NCBI GenBank assembly: GCA_024644595.1
Contig: JAHEHL010000005.1
Span: 62,001 to 126,000, forward strand
DNA: 64,000 bases
Reading direction: 5' to 3'
Source of the DNA: Porticoccaceae bacterium
Lineage (GTDB): Bacteria > Pseudomonadota > Gammaproteobacteria > Pseudomonadales > Porticoccaceae
The notes beneath the pieces are model-generated. The model searched no databases. It was given only the letters and a program-made list of their open reading frames with translations, and was not told the DNA's origin. How positions within the stretch are numbered: the stretch's first letter is position 1; each line of letters begins with the position of its first letter. The translations under genes were made by a program, and so were the position numbers. Shown here in pieces: positions 43,565-51,929 of the stretch.

Positions 43565-44896
43565 ATGTCTCTTCCCATCAAACCGCTCTTTGTTGGATTG
43601 ATCACCAGTAACTGGTTGCGTGATCTGCGCCGTCGACGCGCGGAGCAGCGCCGGCGGTCGAAAAAACAGCCGCACTTGATAACCGTTTACCTGCGCCTCG
43701 CCGACCCGCACAGCTATCTGTTGCTGCAAGTGATGGAGCAATTCGCACAGCGTTATCCGGTCGAGTTTGATTTTCGCACCGTGCTGCAACTGCAGCCGGA
43801 TATGTATCCGGCGCCGAGCATGTGGGACCGCCATGTGTTTGCCGATTGCCAACATCTGGCGCAACTCTATCAACTGGATTTTCCCACACATCCGCCGCAG
43901 TCAACTGCCGAGAGAGATGTGCAACTGACAGCTCAGCTGCTGCACTGGGAGTTACAGCCAGGTTATCTGAACAGTGCGCGACAACTCTTTGCCGCCTATT
44001 GGCAAGGACAAGATGATCAGTTGCATGGGCTGGTTGATCCCAATGTGATACAGAACCATGAATGCTATAGCCATCATCTGGCGGCCAACCAGCAGCAACT
44101 AAAACAGCAGGGCCACTATCTCACCGCGATGCTGCACTACGGCGGTGAATGGTACTGGGGATTGAGCCGGCTCGAGCATTTAGAGCGGCGCTTTAACGCC
44201 ATGAATTTGGCCGGAGAGGGGAATTTGGCAGGAGAGGGGAAGGTACTCTTTGATCGCAGTCACCGCGACTTTTGTCGTGGCACAGTTAAATCAAATAATA
44301 GCGATCAAAACCGGCCAGTAACGCCGATTGTGTTGTACTGGTCGTTGCGCAGCCCGTACTCCTATCTCGTCCTGGTGCGTGCACAACAGTTGGCTGAACA
44401 CTATCAGTTGCCGCTTGAGGTTAAGCCAGTTTTGCCGATGGTTATGCGGCGGATGCAGGTGCCCAAGACAAAAGGCTTTTATATCCTCGCCGACACCAAG
44501 CGCGAGGCAGACAAGTATGCGATTAAATTTGGTTATGCCGCCGACCCCTTAGGGGCGGGGGTTGAGCGCTGCTATGCGCTCTATGACTATGCTCAATCTC
44601 AGGGTTTGGGTGTAGCGTTTTTGGATAGCTGTGCCTCGGGTGTCTGGGCTGAAGGTATTCCTGCTGACACTGATGGTGGGTTGCGAAAGCTGGTCGAGCG
44701 AGCTGGCTTGGATTGGCATCAGGCACGGCCTTTACTCAGCAATGACGCTTGGCGGATATGGGCCCAAAATAATCTCGCAGAACTCTACGGCCACAATCTC
44801 TGGGGTGTTCCGAGTCTGGTTTATGGCGACACCAAGGTATTTGGTCAGGATCGCCTTGATCGAATCGAGCAGGCGATTATTGCCGATCACGGCTAA
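43565..44896 (+). CDS. Tandem DsbA-like / 2-hydroxychromene-2-carboxylate isomerase-like protein
   Basis: The 443-residue protein contains two related thioredoxin-like (DsbA/HCCA isomerase, kappa-GST) domains. The first covers about residues 38-215 and starts LITVYLRLADPHSYLLL. The second covers about 256-443 and starts PIVLYWSLRSPYSYLVL. Ser in the SPYSY position and the lack of CxxC point to an isomerase/GST-like rather than redox site. A perfect in-frame 18-bp duplication in the linker repeats NLAGEG. The second copy is better conserved. The first may be degenerate. The function is unknown, possibly isomerisation with glutathione. Confidence 0.72.
   Translation: MSLPIKPLFVGLITSNWLRDLRRRRAEQRRRSKKQPHLITVYLRLADPHSYLLLQVMEQFAQRYPVEFDFRTVLQLQPDMYPAPSMWDRHVFADCQHLAQLYQLDFPTHPPQSTAERDVQLTAQLLHWELQPGYLNSARQLFAAYWQGQDDQLHGLVDPNVIQNHECYSHHLAANQQQLKQQGHYLTAMLHYGGEWYWGLSRLEHLERRFNAMNLAGEGNLAGEGKVLFDRSHRDFCRGTVKSNNSDQNRPVTPIVLYWSLRSPYSYLVLVRAQQLAEHYQLPLEVKPVLPMVMRRMQVPKTKGFYILADTKREADKYAIKFGYAADPLGAGVERCYALYDYAQSQGLGVAFLDSCASGVWAEGIPADTDGGLRKLVERAGLDWHQARPLLSNDAWRIWAQNNLAELYGHNLWGVPSLVYGDTKVFGQDRLDRIEQAIIADHG
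44203..44238 (+). repeat. Tandem 18-bp repeat in the domain linker
   Basis: Two 18-bp units (44203-44220 and 44221-44238) differ at one base and encode NLAGEG twice between the two HCCA-like domains. This is consistent with a recent slippage event in a tolerant linker. Confidence 0.9.
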
Positions 44897-45037
44897 ACGG
44901 GTTTTAGCCCTGCAACCTGATAATTTTTATCGCCAGCGCACCCAGACCAGTGCTTAAACGCTATAATGGCCGGCTTAGGTTGATTCGTTTTATCCCCCTT
45001 AACCGCTTTCGACAACCGCTCTCGACTGGAACACACA

Positions 45038-46000
45038 ATGGCCGATTACGATGTATTTAATGGTGATGCCGATGGTATCTGCGCACTGCTGCAGTTGCGC
45101 TTTGCTGAGCCTCGTGAGGCGAAACTGGTGACTGGCGTAAAGCGCGAGATCGATTTGCTACGGCGCGTCAATGCCCAGTCCGGTGACCGCATTACTGTAC
45201 TAGATGTATCTCTGGACAAAAATCGTGATGCCCTTGAGCGGGTGCTTGAGGCCGGGGCTGAGGTGTTTTATGTCGATCATCATTTCGCTGGCAAAGTACC
45301 CGGCTCAGCAGCGCTGAAATCATTGATTAATGAATCGCCAGATGTCTGTACTGCGTTGTTAATTGACCATTATTTGCGTGGCGCTTACCGCGAGTGGGCG
45401 GTGGTCGGAAGCTTTGGCGACAACCTGAAAAAGTCCGCTGACGGATTGGCGAAGAAACTGAGCCTCAGCTCTGAACAGGTAAGCCTGCTCGAAAATCTCG
45501 GCATCTATATCAACTACAACGGCTATGGCTCGAATATTGAAGAGCTGCATTTTGCGCCGGATCAGCTGTATAAGCTGTTGAGTCAATACCAGAGTCCGTT
45601 TGATTTTGTCACTGACAACCGACAGCAGTTTCAAAAACTTGAGCAGGGTTATCATCAGGATCTCGGCGCTGCGCAATCTACTGTGGCACTGCTGGTGACC
45701 GATTCGGTTGCGGCATTTGTGCTGCCAGATGAGCCCTGGGCACGCCGAGTCAGTGGGGTGTACAGCAACCAGCTGGCCAACGATAATCCGGATCGTGCCC
45801 ATGCGGTGCTCACGGTTAAAGCCAATGGCAACTATCTCGTGAGTCTGCGCGCACCCCTCAACAATAAAAAGGGTGCAGCGACACTCTGCATGCAGTTTCC
45901 CACCGGCGGCGGTCGCGAAGCGGCAGCTGGAATCAACGACTTGCCAGTCGATATGCTGGCGGCATTTCTTGATCAATTTAAAACGGCGTTTAACCGCTAA
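45038..46000 (+). CDS. DHH-family phosphoesterase
   Basis: DHH phosphoesterases use two metals to hydrolyse phosphodiesters such as cyclic dinucleotides, nanoRNA or polyphosphate. The first motif is FNGDADG (Asp10, Asp12), then VLDVSLD, and the name-giving DHH at residues 80-82. A DHHA1-like C-terminal domain ends with FPTGGGREAAAGI. Length is 320 residues. It lies 141 bp after the HCCA-like gene. A TATAAT element at 44962-44967 may drive it. The substrate is not clear. Confidence 0.8.
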   Translation: MADYDVFNGDADGICALLQLRFAEPREAKLVTGVKREIDLLRRVNAQSGDRITVLDVSLDKNRDALERVLEAGAEVFYVDHHFAGKVPGSAALKSLINESPDVCTALLIDHYLRGAYREWAVVGSFGDNLKKSADGLAKKLSLSSEQVSLLENLGIYINYNGYGSNIEELHFAPDQLYKLLSQYQSPFDFVTDNRQQFQKLEQGYHQDLGAAQSTVALLVTDSVAAFVLPDEPWARRVSGVYSNQLANDNPDRAHAVLTVKANGNYLVSLRAPLNNKKGAATLCMQFPTGGGREAAAGINDLPVDMLAAFLDQFKTAFNR

Positions 46001-46063
46001 TCAAACAATTCAGTCAATTATTTAAAAAGCAATCTAGTAATCTAGCAAACAGGAGAGCAGTCA

Positions 46064-46546
46064 GTGTCCGCAACACGTCCATTTTCAATTTTAGGTATCC
46101 AGCAAATTGCCGTCGGCGGTGCCAGCAAGGAAAAGCTGCGCGGCTTTTGGGTTGATCTGCTGGGGTTAGAGTATCGTCATACGTTTGTCAGTGAATCAGA
46201 AAATGTCGATGAAGATATCTGTCAGATGGGCACAGGCCCGTTTGCGGTTGAAGTTGATCTGATGCAGCCACTGGATGTCGAGAAAAAGCCTCGGGTGGAC
46301 AAGCCGGCGCTCAACCATGTTGGGCTTTGGGTCGACGATCTTGCCGCCGCCGTGCCCTGGCTGATCGAGCAGGGCTTGCGCTTTACCCCGGGGGGTATCC
46401 GCAAAGGGGCTGCTGGGCACGATGTGTGCTTTATTCACCCGGTTGCCAATGACGAGTTTCCCCTCTCTGCTCAGGGCGTATTGGTCGAGCTGGTACAGGC
46501 TCCCGAAGCGGTGATCAAGGCCTACAAGGTGTTGGCTGAAGCGTAA
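46064..46546 (+). CDS. VOC-family (glyoxalase/dioxygenase fold) protein
   Basis: The 160-residue vicinal-oxygen-chelate protein has two beta-alpha-beta-beta-beta modules. Possible metal ligands are the His in NHVGLWVDD and Glu in LVELVQAP. It starts at GTG 46064, 9 nt after AGGAGAG. The reaction is not predictable, but lactoylglutathione lyase or methylmalonyl-CoA epimerase-like chemistry is typical of the fold. Its stop lies 2 bp from the convergent dnaE2 stop. Confidence 0.78.
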   Translation: MSATRPFSILGIQQIAVGGASKEKLRGFWVDLLGLEYRHTFVSESENVDEDICQMGTGPFAVEVDLMQPLDVEKKPRVDKPALNHVGLWVDDLAAAVPWLIEQGLRFTPGGIRKGAAGHDVCFIHPVANDEFPLSAQGVLVELVQAPEAVIKAYKVLAEA

Positions 46547-46548
46547 AC

Positions 46549-49500
46549 CTAAACAGGCGCCTCCAGTGAACTGATATCGGTGAGTTCCTGAGCCACCACA
46601 TGCACGACGTTGCCATCGGTTTCGACGACGCCCTTGACCATCAGCAGATGTGCTTTGAGCAGCGCCTCTCGGCAGCGCGTCTGTACCGAGGTCCAGACCA
46701 CAATATTGCTGTTGCCGGTTTCGTCTTCCAGAGTTAGAAAGATAACCCCTGAGGCGGTGCCGGGGCGCTGGCGCCCGGTGACCAGTCCGGCAACGCGCAC
46801 AAACCGTCGATTACCCAGCGCTGCCAGATCAGTGCTGCGTTTACAGCGCTGTAGCAGAGACGATTGCTGGCGCAGTATTTCCATCGGGTGACGCCCAAGG
46901 GTTAAACCAACAGTGCTGTAATCTGCATTCAGTTCTTCGACTTCTGAAGGCGCACTTAGGATCGAAGGCAAAGCCTGGGTTAAAGGCTCAGCCGGTGCAT
47001 CCAAAAGCGGCCGATACTGCTCAATAGCCAGTGCATCCCACTGCGCCTGACGACGATTGCTGGTTAGCGAGCGCAGTGCACCCGCGCTGCTCAAAAGTGC
47101 CAGGTCACTCTGTGATAATTCTGCAGTCCGTGTCAGTTGGGTGATGCTATTAAAAGATTGGCGTGTCCGCGTTGCGATAATCTTTGCCGCAGTGTTACAT
47201 GAAAAACCCTTAATCAGGCAGAGGCCCAAACGTATCGCCGGTTCGTCCGCCGTATCGGTCTCAAGGCTGTGTTCCCAGTTGCTGTGACAGACATCGATCG
47301 GGCGCACCTCAATCTGATGTCGTCGCGCATCCTGAACCAGCTGTGAGGGAGAATAAAATCCCATCGGCTGGCTGTTTAGAAGGGCACAGCAAAAGGCCGC
47401 CGGATAATGGCATTTCAGCCATGCCGAAATATAGGCCAGCAGAGCAAAACTCGCCGAGTGAGACTCGGGAAAGCCATAGACACCAAAGCCTTGAATCTGC
47501 TTAAACAGCCGTTCAGCAAAATCCAGTGAGTAACCGCGTGACAACATACCCTCGACCAGCTTTTGCTGAAACTGCATCAGCGAGCTGTCTTTGCCCCAGC
47601 TAGCCATCGCGCGTCGCAATTGATCAGCCTGACCACCACTAAAACCGGCCGCCACCATCGCCAGACGAATCACCTGTTCCTGAAATACCGGTATCCCGAG
47701 CGTGCGCTCAAGCACTTCCCGAATCTCTGGGCTCGGGTAATCGACTGTCTCCAGACCTTGGCGGCGACGCAGGTAAGGGTGAACCATGCCACCTTGAATT
47801 GGCCCCGGCCGGACGATTGCAATCTCAATCACCAGATCATAAAAACAGCGTGGTTTCAAACGCGGCAACATTGCCATTTGTGCACGGGATTCGATCTGAA
47901 AGACGCCGACGCTGTCGGCAGCGCAGAGCATATCGTAGGTCGCAGAGTCGTCCTTGGGGATCGATTGCATAGTCAAGTGGGTCTGTTGATGCGCGAGGAT
48001 TAAATCAAAACAGCGATGGATAGCACTGAGCATGCCAAGGGCGAGAACATCGATCTTTAATAGTCCGAGCGCCTCGATATCGTATTTATCCCATTGAATC
48101 ACCGTGCGCTCAGCCATACTGGCATTTTCTACCGGCACCAGTGTGCTGAGCGGGCTTTTGGTAATAATAAATCCACCCACATGCTGCGACAGATGACGGG
48201 GAAAGCCGAGAATATCTTTGAGTAATGTAAAAAAGTGTTCAGCCAGTTGCCCCTGGCTCTGACCGGCCTGCTGTATAAATAAGGCCTCGAGATCGGCCTT
48301 GCGATCCCACCATGACATCGACTGGCTGAGCTGTTCGATAAACAGCGTATCAAGCCCCAGCGCTTTGCCGACATCGCGCACAGCGCTGCGCGGCCGATAG
48401 GTGATAACAGTTGCTGCCAGTGCGGCGCGTTCACGGCTGTATTTTTTATAGATATATTGAATCACCTCTTCGCGACGCTGGTGCTCAAAGTCGACATCGA
48501 TATCCGGCGGTTCATTGCGCTCGCGGGAGATAAAGCGCTCAAATAGCAGTGACACCTGATCTGGCGAGACCTCGGTGATAAACAGGCAGTAACAGACCAC
48601 CGAGTTAGCTGCTGAACCGCGGCCCTGGCAGAGAATATTGCGGTTGCGGGCGAAAGCCACCAGATCGTGAACGGTTAAGAAATAACTTTCATAATTGAGT
48701 TCAGCAATCACCTCCAGCTCATATTCAATCTGCTTGCGAATCTTGGAGTTGACTCCTTGAGGCCAGCGTTTGCCAACACCTTCTTCGACCAGAAAGCGCA
48801 GTTGTTGTGTGGCACTAAGATGCTCCGGAACAACCTCGGAAGGATATTCATAACGCAGCTCCTCGAGCGAGAAGTGACAGCGCTGGGCAATATTCAATGT
48901 CTCGCTGAGCAGAACAGGAGGGTAGAGCCTTTGCAGTTGCTCAAGACTGCGCAGATGACGCTCGCCATTGGCAAAACGCCGCGCTCCCAGCTCCATAACC
49001 GAGCAGTTGTGGCGAATGGCGGTCAGGGTATCTTGCAGCGCTTGACGTTCACGACTGTGCATATGCACATCACCACAGGGGACAATCGGCAGCTGCCATA
49101 GCGCCGCCAAATTGCGATAGTAATAATAATCCTTGGCGTCGTTGCCGCTGAGCAAGTGGCTGACCCCAATCCACAGGCGCTGCTGAAACCAGTTGCTGAG
49201 CTGTTCGCCGCGCTGATGGTCCTCAGCCAGATTTTGCGACGGCCGCCATATCAGTAGGGCATGCTTGAGGTTGTGTTGTAGATCATGCCACTCGAGCCGA
49301 TATTCACCTTTCTCACTGCGCCGCCGCGCCAGAGTGATCAAAGCCGAGAGCTCCGAATAGGCCTGACGAGAGGGAGCGAGAGCTATCAACCTGTGGCCAT
49401 CAAGCTGGAATTCACAGCCAATAATCAGTTTTATATCGTATTCAATGGCCGCTACATGTGCTTTTACTACACCGGCGAGAGAGCATTCATCGGTTATTGC

Positions 49501-49608
49501 CAGCGCGCTGTAACCGAGCTGGCTGGCACGTTTGACCAGTTCGTGAGGATGTGAGCCACCGCGCAGGAAGCTAAAATTGCTGATGCAGTGAAGTTCGGCG
49601 TAGGACAT
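46549..49608 (-). CDS. dnaE2: Error-prone DNA polymerase DnaE2 (ImuC)
   Basis: DnaE2 is a C-family polymerase used for damage-induced mutagenesis. It has an N-terminal PHP domain (about residues 1-200), the polymerase motif CQGRGSAANS at 327-336 and catalytic PDIDVDF at 368-374 (Asp369, Asp371). HhH and OB-fold parts lie near the C-terminus. Length is 1019 residues, as usual. The ATG at 49608 lies 12 bp from a consensus LexA box. In most genomes it follows imuA and imuB. Here they are absent on both sides (tatC upstream, a convergent VOC gene downstream). Confidence 0.96.
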   Translation of the reverse strand: MSYAELHCISNFSFLRGGSHPHELVKRASQLGYSALAITDECSLAGVVKAHVAAIEYDIKLIIGCEFQLDGHRLIALAPSRQAYSELSALITLARRRSEKGEYRLEWHDLQHNLKHALLIWRPSQNLAEDHQRGEQLSNWFQQRLWIGVSHLLSGNDAKDYYYYRNLAALWQLPIVPCGDVHMHSRERQALQDTLTAIRHNCSVMELGARRFANGERHLRSLEQLQRLYPPVLLSETLNIAQRCHFSLEELRYEYPSEVVPEHLSATQQLRFLVEEGVGKRWPQGVNSKIRKQIEYELEVIAELNYESYFLTVHDLVAFARNRNILCQGRGSAANSVVCYCLFITEVSPDQVSLLFERFISRERNEPPDIDVDFEHQRREEVIQYIYKKYSRERAALAATVITYRPRSAVRDVGKALGLDTLFIEQLSQSMSWWDRKADLEALFIQQAGQSQGQLAEHFFTLLKDILGFPRHLSQHVGGFIITKSPLSTLVPVENASMAERTVIQWDKYDIEALGLLKIDVLALGMLSAIHRCFDLILAHQQTHLTMQSIPKDDSATYDMLCAADSVGVFQIESRAQMAMLPRLKPRCFYDLVIEIAIVRPGPIQGGMVHPYLRRRQGLETVDYPSPEIREVLERTLGIPVFQEQVIRLAMVAAGFSGGQADQLRRAMASWGKDSSLMQFQQKLVEGMLSRGYSLDFAERLFKQIQGFGVYGFPESHSASFALLAYISAWLKCHYPAAFCCALLNSQPMGFYSPSQLVQDARRHQIEVRPIDVCHSNWEHSLETDTADEPAIRLGLCLIKGFSCNTAAKIIATRTRQSFNSITQLTRTAELSQSDLALLSSAGALRSLTSNRRQAQWDALAIEQYRPLLDAPAEPLTQALPSILSAPSEVEELNADYSTVGLTLGRHPMEILRQQSSLLQRCKRSTDLAALGNRRFVRVAGLVTGRQRPGTASGVIFLTLEDETGNSNIVVWTSVQTRCREALLKAHLLMVKGVVETDGNVVHVVAQELTDISSLEAPV

Positions 49609-49620
49609 GCTAACACTAGA

Positions 49621-49640
49621 TACTGTATGGATAAACAGTA
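49621..49640 (-). promoter_or_regulatory. LexA (SOS) box of dnaE2
   Basis: TACTGT-N8-ACAGTA is a full match to the gammaproteobacterial LexA consensus and is symmetrical on both strands. On the minus strand it overlaps a -10-like TATACT. It lies 12 bp upstream of the dnaE2 start, so DNA damage should induce this polymerase. Confidence 0.93.
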
Positions 49641-49723
49641 TAAGGTTTTAGCTGTTTTTGTAAATAGCAGTCTCAGAAGCTTTTGTTGAAGTTGAAGTCA
49701 GCGTTTAGGCTTGGCGCGGAACA

Positions 49724-50461
49724 TCAGGCTGTATCGGTTTTAGGCTTTACCAGTCGGCCAAAAACAATGCCGATTTCAAATAACAGCCACATAGGAATGG
49801 CGAGCAGCGTTTGCGAGAGAATATCTGGTGGTGTTAGCAACATGCCAAAGACAAAGCAGAGCACAAACACATAGGGGCGTTTGGTGGCCAGATTATCCGG
49901 GTTAACTGCACCCATCCAGGAGAGAATTACCACCGCAATAGGGATTTCAAAGCTGACGCCAAAGGCAAAAAACAGCTTCAAAACAAAGTCCAGATAGCTG
50001 CGTATATCGGTCATAATCGCCACACCTTCGGGCCCAACGCTGGTGAAAAACATAAACACCAGAGGAAAAACGACATAGTAGGCGAACGCCATGCCGGCAT
50101 AAAACAGCGCAACGCTTGAGCAGAACAGCGGTACCACAATTTTCTTTTCGCGCTGATACAGGCCTGGCGCCACAAAGGCCCAAACCTGGTAGAGCACGTA
50201 GGGCATCGCAGCAAATAGCGACAGCACTAGCGTTAATTTAAACGGTGTCAGGAAGGGCGAGGCGACGTCGGTGGCAATCATCGACGATGACGCCGGAAGA
50301 TATTGGCGCAGCGGCTCGGAGATATATAAATAGAGCTCATTGCTAGAGGCAAACAGCCCAATAAACACAACAGCGACTGACGCGATAGCACGAAGCATGC
50401 GATCTCTGAATTCAATCAGGTGCGACATAAAGGGTTGGCTGTCGAGTTGTTCTTCACTCAT
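49724..50461 (-). CDS. tatC: Sec-independent protein translocase TatC
   Basis: TatC is the twin-arginine signal receptor in the inner membrane. Six transmembrane helices fit the sequence. The conserved N-terminal LIEFRDRMLRA and the periplasmic FLTPFKLT and loop Glu/Pro residues are present. At 245 residues it is complete. The start overlaps the tatB end by 8 bp. It closes the hisI-hisE-tatA-tatB-tatC run. Possible Tat substrates in the window include the small protein at 15718. Confidence 0.96.
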   Translation of the reverse strand: MSEEQLDSQPFMSHLIEFRDRMLRAIASVAVVFIGLFASSNELYLYISEPLRQYLPASSSMIATDVASPFLTPFKLTLVLSLFAAMPYVLYQVWAFVAPGLYQREKKIVVPLFCSSVALFYAGMAFAYYVVFPLVFMFFTSVGPEGVAIMTDIRSYLDFVLKLFFAFGVSFEIPIAVVILSWMGAVNPDNLATKRPYVFVLCFVFGMLLTPPDILSQTLLAIPMWLLFEIGIVFGRLVKPKTDTA

Positions 50462-50801
50462 TGGCTGACTTTTTGGTTGGCTTCGGTTCGGAGGGATTAC
50501 TGTCCAGCGGTTTCATCACATCTTCGGCCGCATCTTGTAATGTTTTGCTGTCCAGCGTTCTCTGCAGCTGCTCTTTAGTCTCGCCCAGGTCACGCATGAT
50601 TTTTTCATTGTGCAGTTGCTGCCGGACTTCATCCATGCCCACTTCTTGCTCAAAGTCGCGCCGTGCACTGCTGAGCATCTGTTTGAGTCGACCAATCCAC
50701 AGGCTGATACTGCGCACAGTTTGCGGCAGACGTTCAGGCCCCATCACAATCAGAGTGATAACGGCGATAACCAGTAGTTCCGAAAACCCGATATCAAACA
50801 T
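50454..50801 (-). CDS. tatB: Sec-independent protein translocase TatB
   Basis: TatB forms the substrate-binding complex with TatC. It has one N-terminal helix (MFDIGFSELLVIAVITLIVM), a hinge with GPERLP and an amphipathic helix (SISLWIGRLKQML), then a charged tail. The 115-residue length is within the family range. It overlaps tatC and lies 92 bp after tatA. That gap shows nothing notable. Confidence 0.94.
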   Translation of the reverse strand: MFDIGFSELLVIAVITLIVMGPERLPQTVRSISLWIGRLKQMLSSARRDFEQEVGMDEVRQQLHNEKIMRDLGETKEQLQRTLDSKTLQDAAEDVMKPLDSNPSEPKPTKKSANE

Positions 50802-50893
50802 TACTTAATTGCTACCTTGGATGCTTTTAGCGTTACGTTTTTTTTACCCTCACCCGGCGCCAAACATACCTCGCCGCTCATACGCTTGTCGCT

Positions 50894-51091
50894 CTACTTG
50901 TCGATTTCTTGCTTCTCTTCGCCCACTTTCTCCGCAGGCTTATCGGTGGCATCCTCTTCAGGTGCGATTGAATCTTTGAATCCCTTGACCGCGCCACCCA
51001 AATCCGAACCAATACCACGTAATTTTTTTGTGCCGAAAATCAGCGCTACAATTACCAGAATAATCAGCAGTTCTTGCCATCCAAAACCCAT
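50894..51091 (-). CDS. tatA: Sec-independent protein translocase TatA
   Basis: TatA makes the protein-conducting oligomer of the Tat system. The transmembrane helix covers residues 6-20, followed by [20 protein letters not shown], the conserved FG motif and amphipathic helix, and an acidic tail. Length is 65 residues. It lies 20 bp after hisE on the minus strand. Confidence 0.95.
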   Translation of the reverse strand: MGFGWQELLIILVIVALIFGTKKLRGIGSDLGGAVKGFKDSIAPEEDATDKPAEKVGEEKQEIDK

Positions 51092-51111
51092 TTTCCTGTC
51101 CTCTTGTCTAA

Positions 51112-51462
51112 TTAGTTAGTGTTGCGTGCGGCTTTTTCATCGAGTCCCGACAAATCAAAGCGGCGCTCAAGTTCGGTCAGCACCGCCTGAGCATCTTCCC
51201 CGAGATGGGAGAGCATCACCAAGCTGTGAAACCACAGATCCGCCGTTTCATAGATCAACTTGCTATTGTCACCGCTGACCTCAGCATCGCGGGCAGCGAG
51301 AATCATCTCAATACTCTCCTCACCGACCTTCTCCAGGATTTTATTTAGGCCCTTACTATGCAGGTTGGCAACATAAGAGTCAGCGGCTGAAGCCTGTTTA
51401 CGCGCCTCTAGTACTGAGCATAGCTGGGCCAGTACATCGACGCTGGATTGTTTGTCGGTCAT
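51112..51462 (-). CDS. hisE: Phosphoribosyl-ATP diphosphatase
   Basis: HisE hydrolyses phosphoribosyl-ATP to phosphoribosyl-AMP, the second step of histidine synthesis. The helical all-alpha pyrophosphohydrolase motif [13 protein letters not shown] and [13 protein letters not shown] holds the metal-binding Glu and Asp residues. I placed the start at 51462, which gives an ATGA overlap with hisI. The frame runs 48 bp further upstream inside hisI. Length is 116 residues. Separate hisI and hisE genes beside tat are usual in Pseudomonas-like genomes. Confidence 0.94.
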   Translation of the reverse strand: MTDKQSSVDVLAQLCSVLEARKQASAADSYVANLHSKGLNKILEKVGEESIEMILAARDAEVSGDNSKLIYETADLWFHSLVMLSHLGEDAQAVLTELERRFDLSGLDEKAARNTN

Positions 51463-51839
51463 CGATAAATATCCTTGGGGTCTCTTATTACCGGATCGAC
51501 AGCTTTCCATTCACCATCTTCCAGCACACGATAAAAGCACGACTCGCGACCAGTATGGCAGGCGATGCCGCCAAGTTGCTCAATTTGCAGAACCAGCACG
51601 TCGTTATCGCAGTCCAGACGCAGCTCTTTGATTTGCTGGATATGGCCGGACTCTTCACCTTTGCGCCATAGTTTCTGGCGTGAGCGCGACCAATAAACTG
51701 CACGTTTTTCTTCGATACTGAGCCGCAGTGCCTCAGGATTCATCCAGGCCATCATCAAAATACGACCGGTCGCCGCATCCTGGGCGATAGCAGGTACCAG
51801 TCCATCGCTGTTCCAGGCAATATCGTCGAGATAACTCAT
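51459..51839 (-). CDS. hisI: Phosphoribosyl-AMP cyclohydrolase
   Basis: HisI opens the purine ring of phosphoribosyl-AMP, the third step of histidine synthesis. The motif WMNPEAL is followed by [18 protein letters not shown]. Metal-binding Asp residues occur in LDCDNDVL, and a zinc-type Cys/His set in [12 protein letters not shown]. Length is 126 residues. Its stop overlaps the hisE start. The other his genes are not in the window. Confidence 0.95.
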   Translation of the reverse strand: MSYLDDIAWNSDGLVPAIAQDAATGRILMMAWMNPEALRLSIEEKRAVYWSRSRQKLWRKGEESGHIQQIKELRLDCDNDVLVLQIEQLGGIACHTGRESCFYRVLEDGEWKAVDPVIRDPKDIYR

Positions 51840-51929
51840 GCTTTATCGGCTCTCTTTATCAGCTCTTTGCTTCAATTGAGGGATTATGGCAGTTGTTTTC
51901 AGTCAGCAACAGTAGTTGCAACAGAAACA

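Noticed and set aside
43602-43904. Minus-strand frames opposite the HCCA-like gene start
   Set aside because: They are antisense shadows without ribosome sites, and the plus-strand protein shows clear domain structure.
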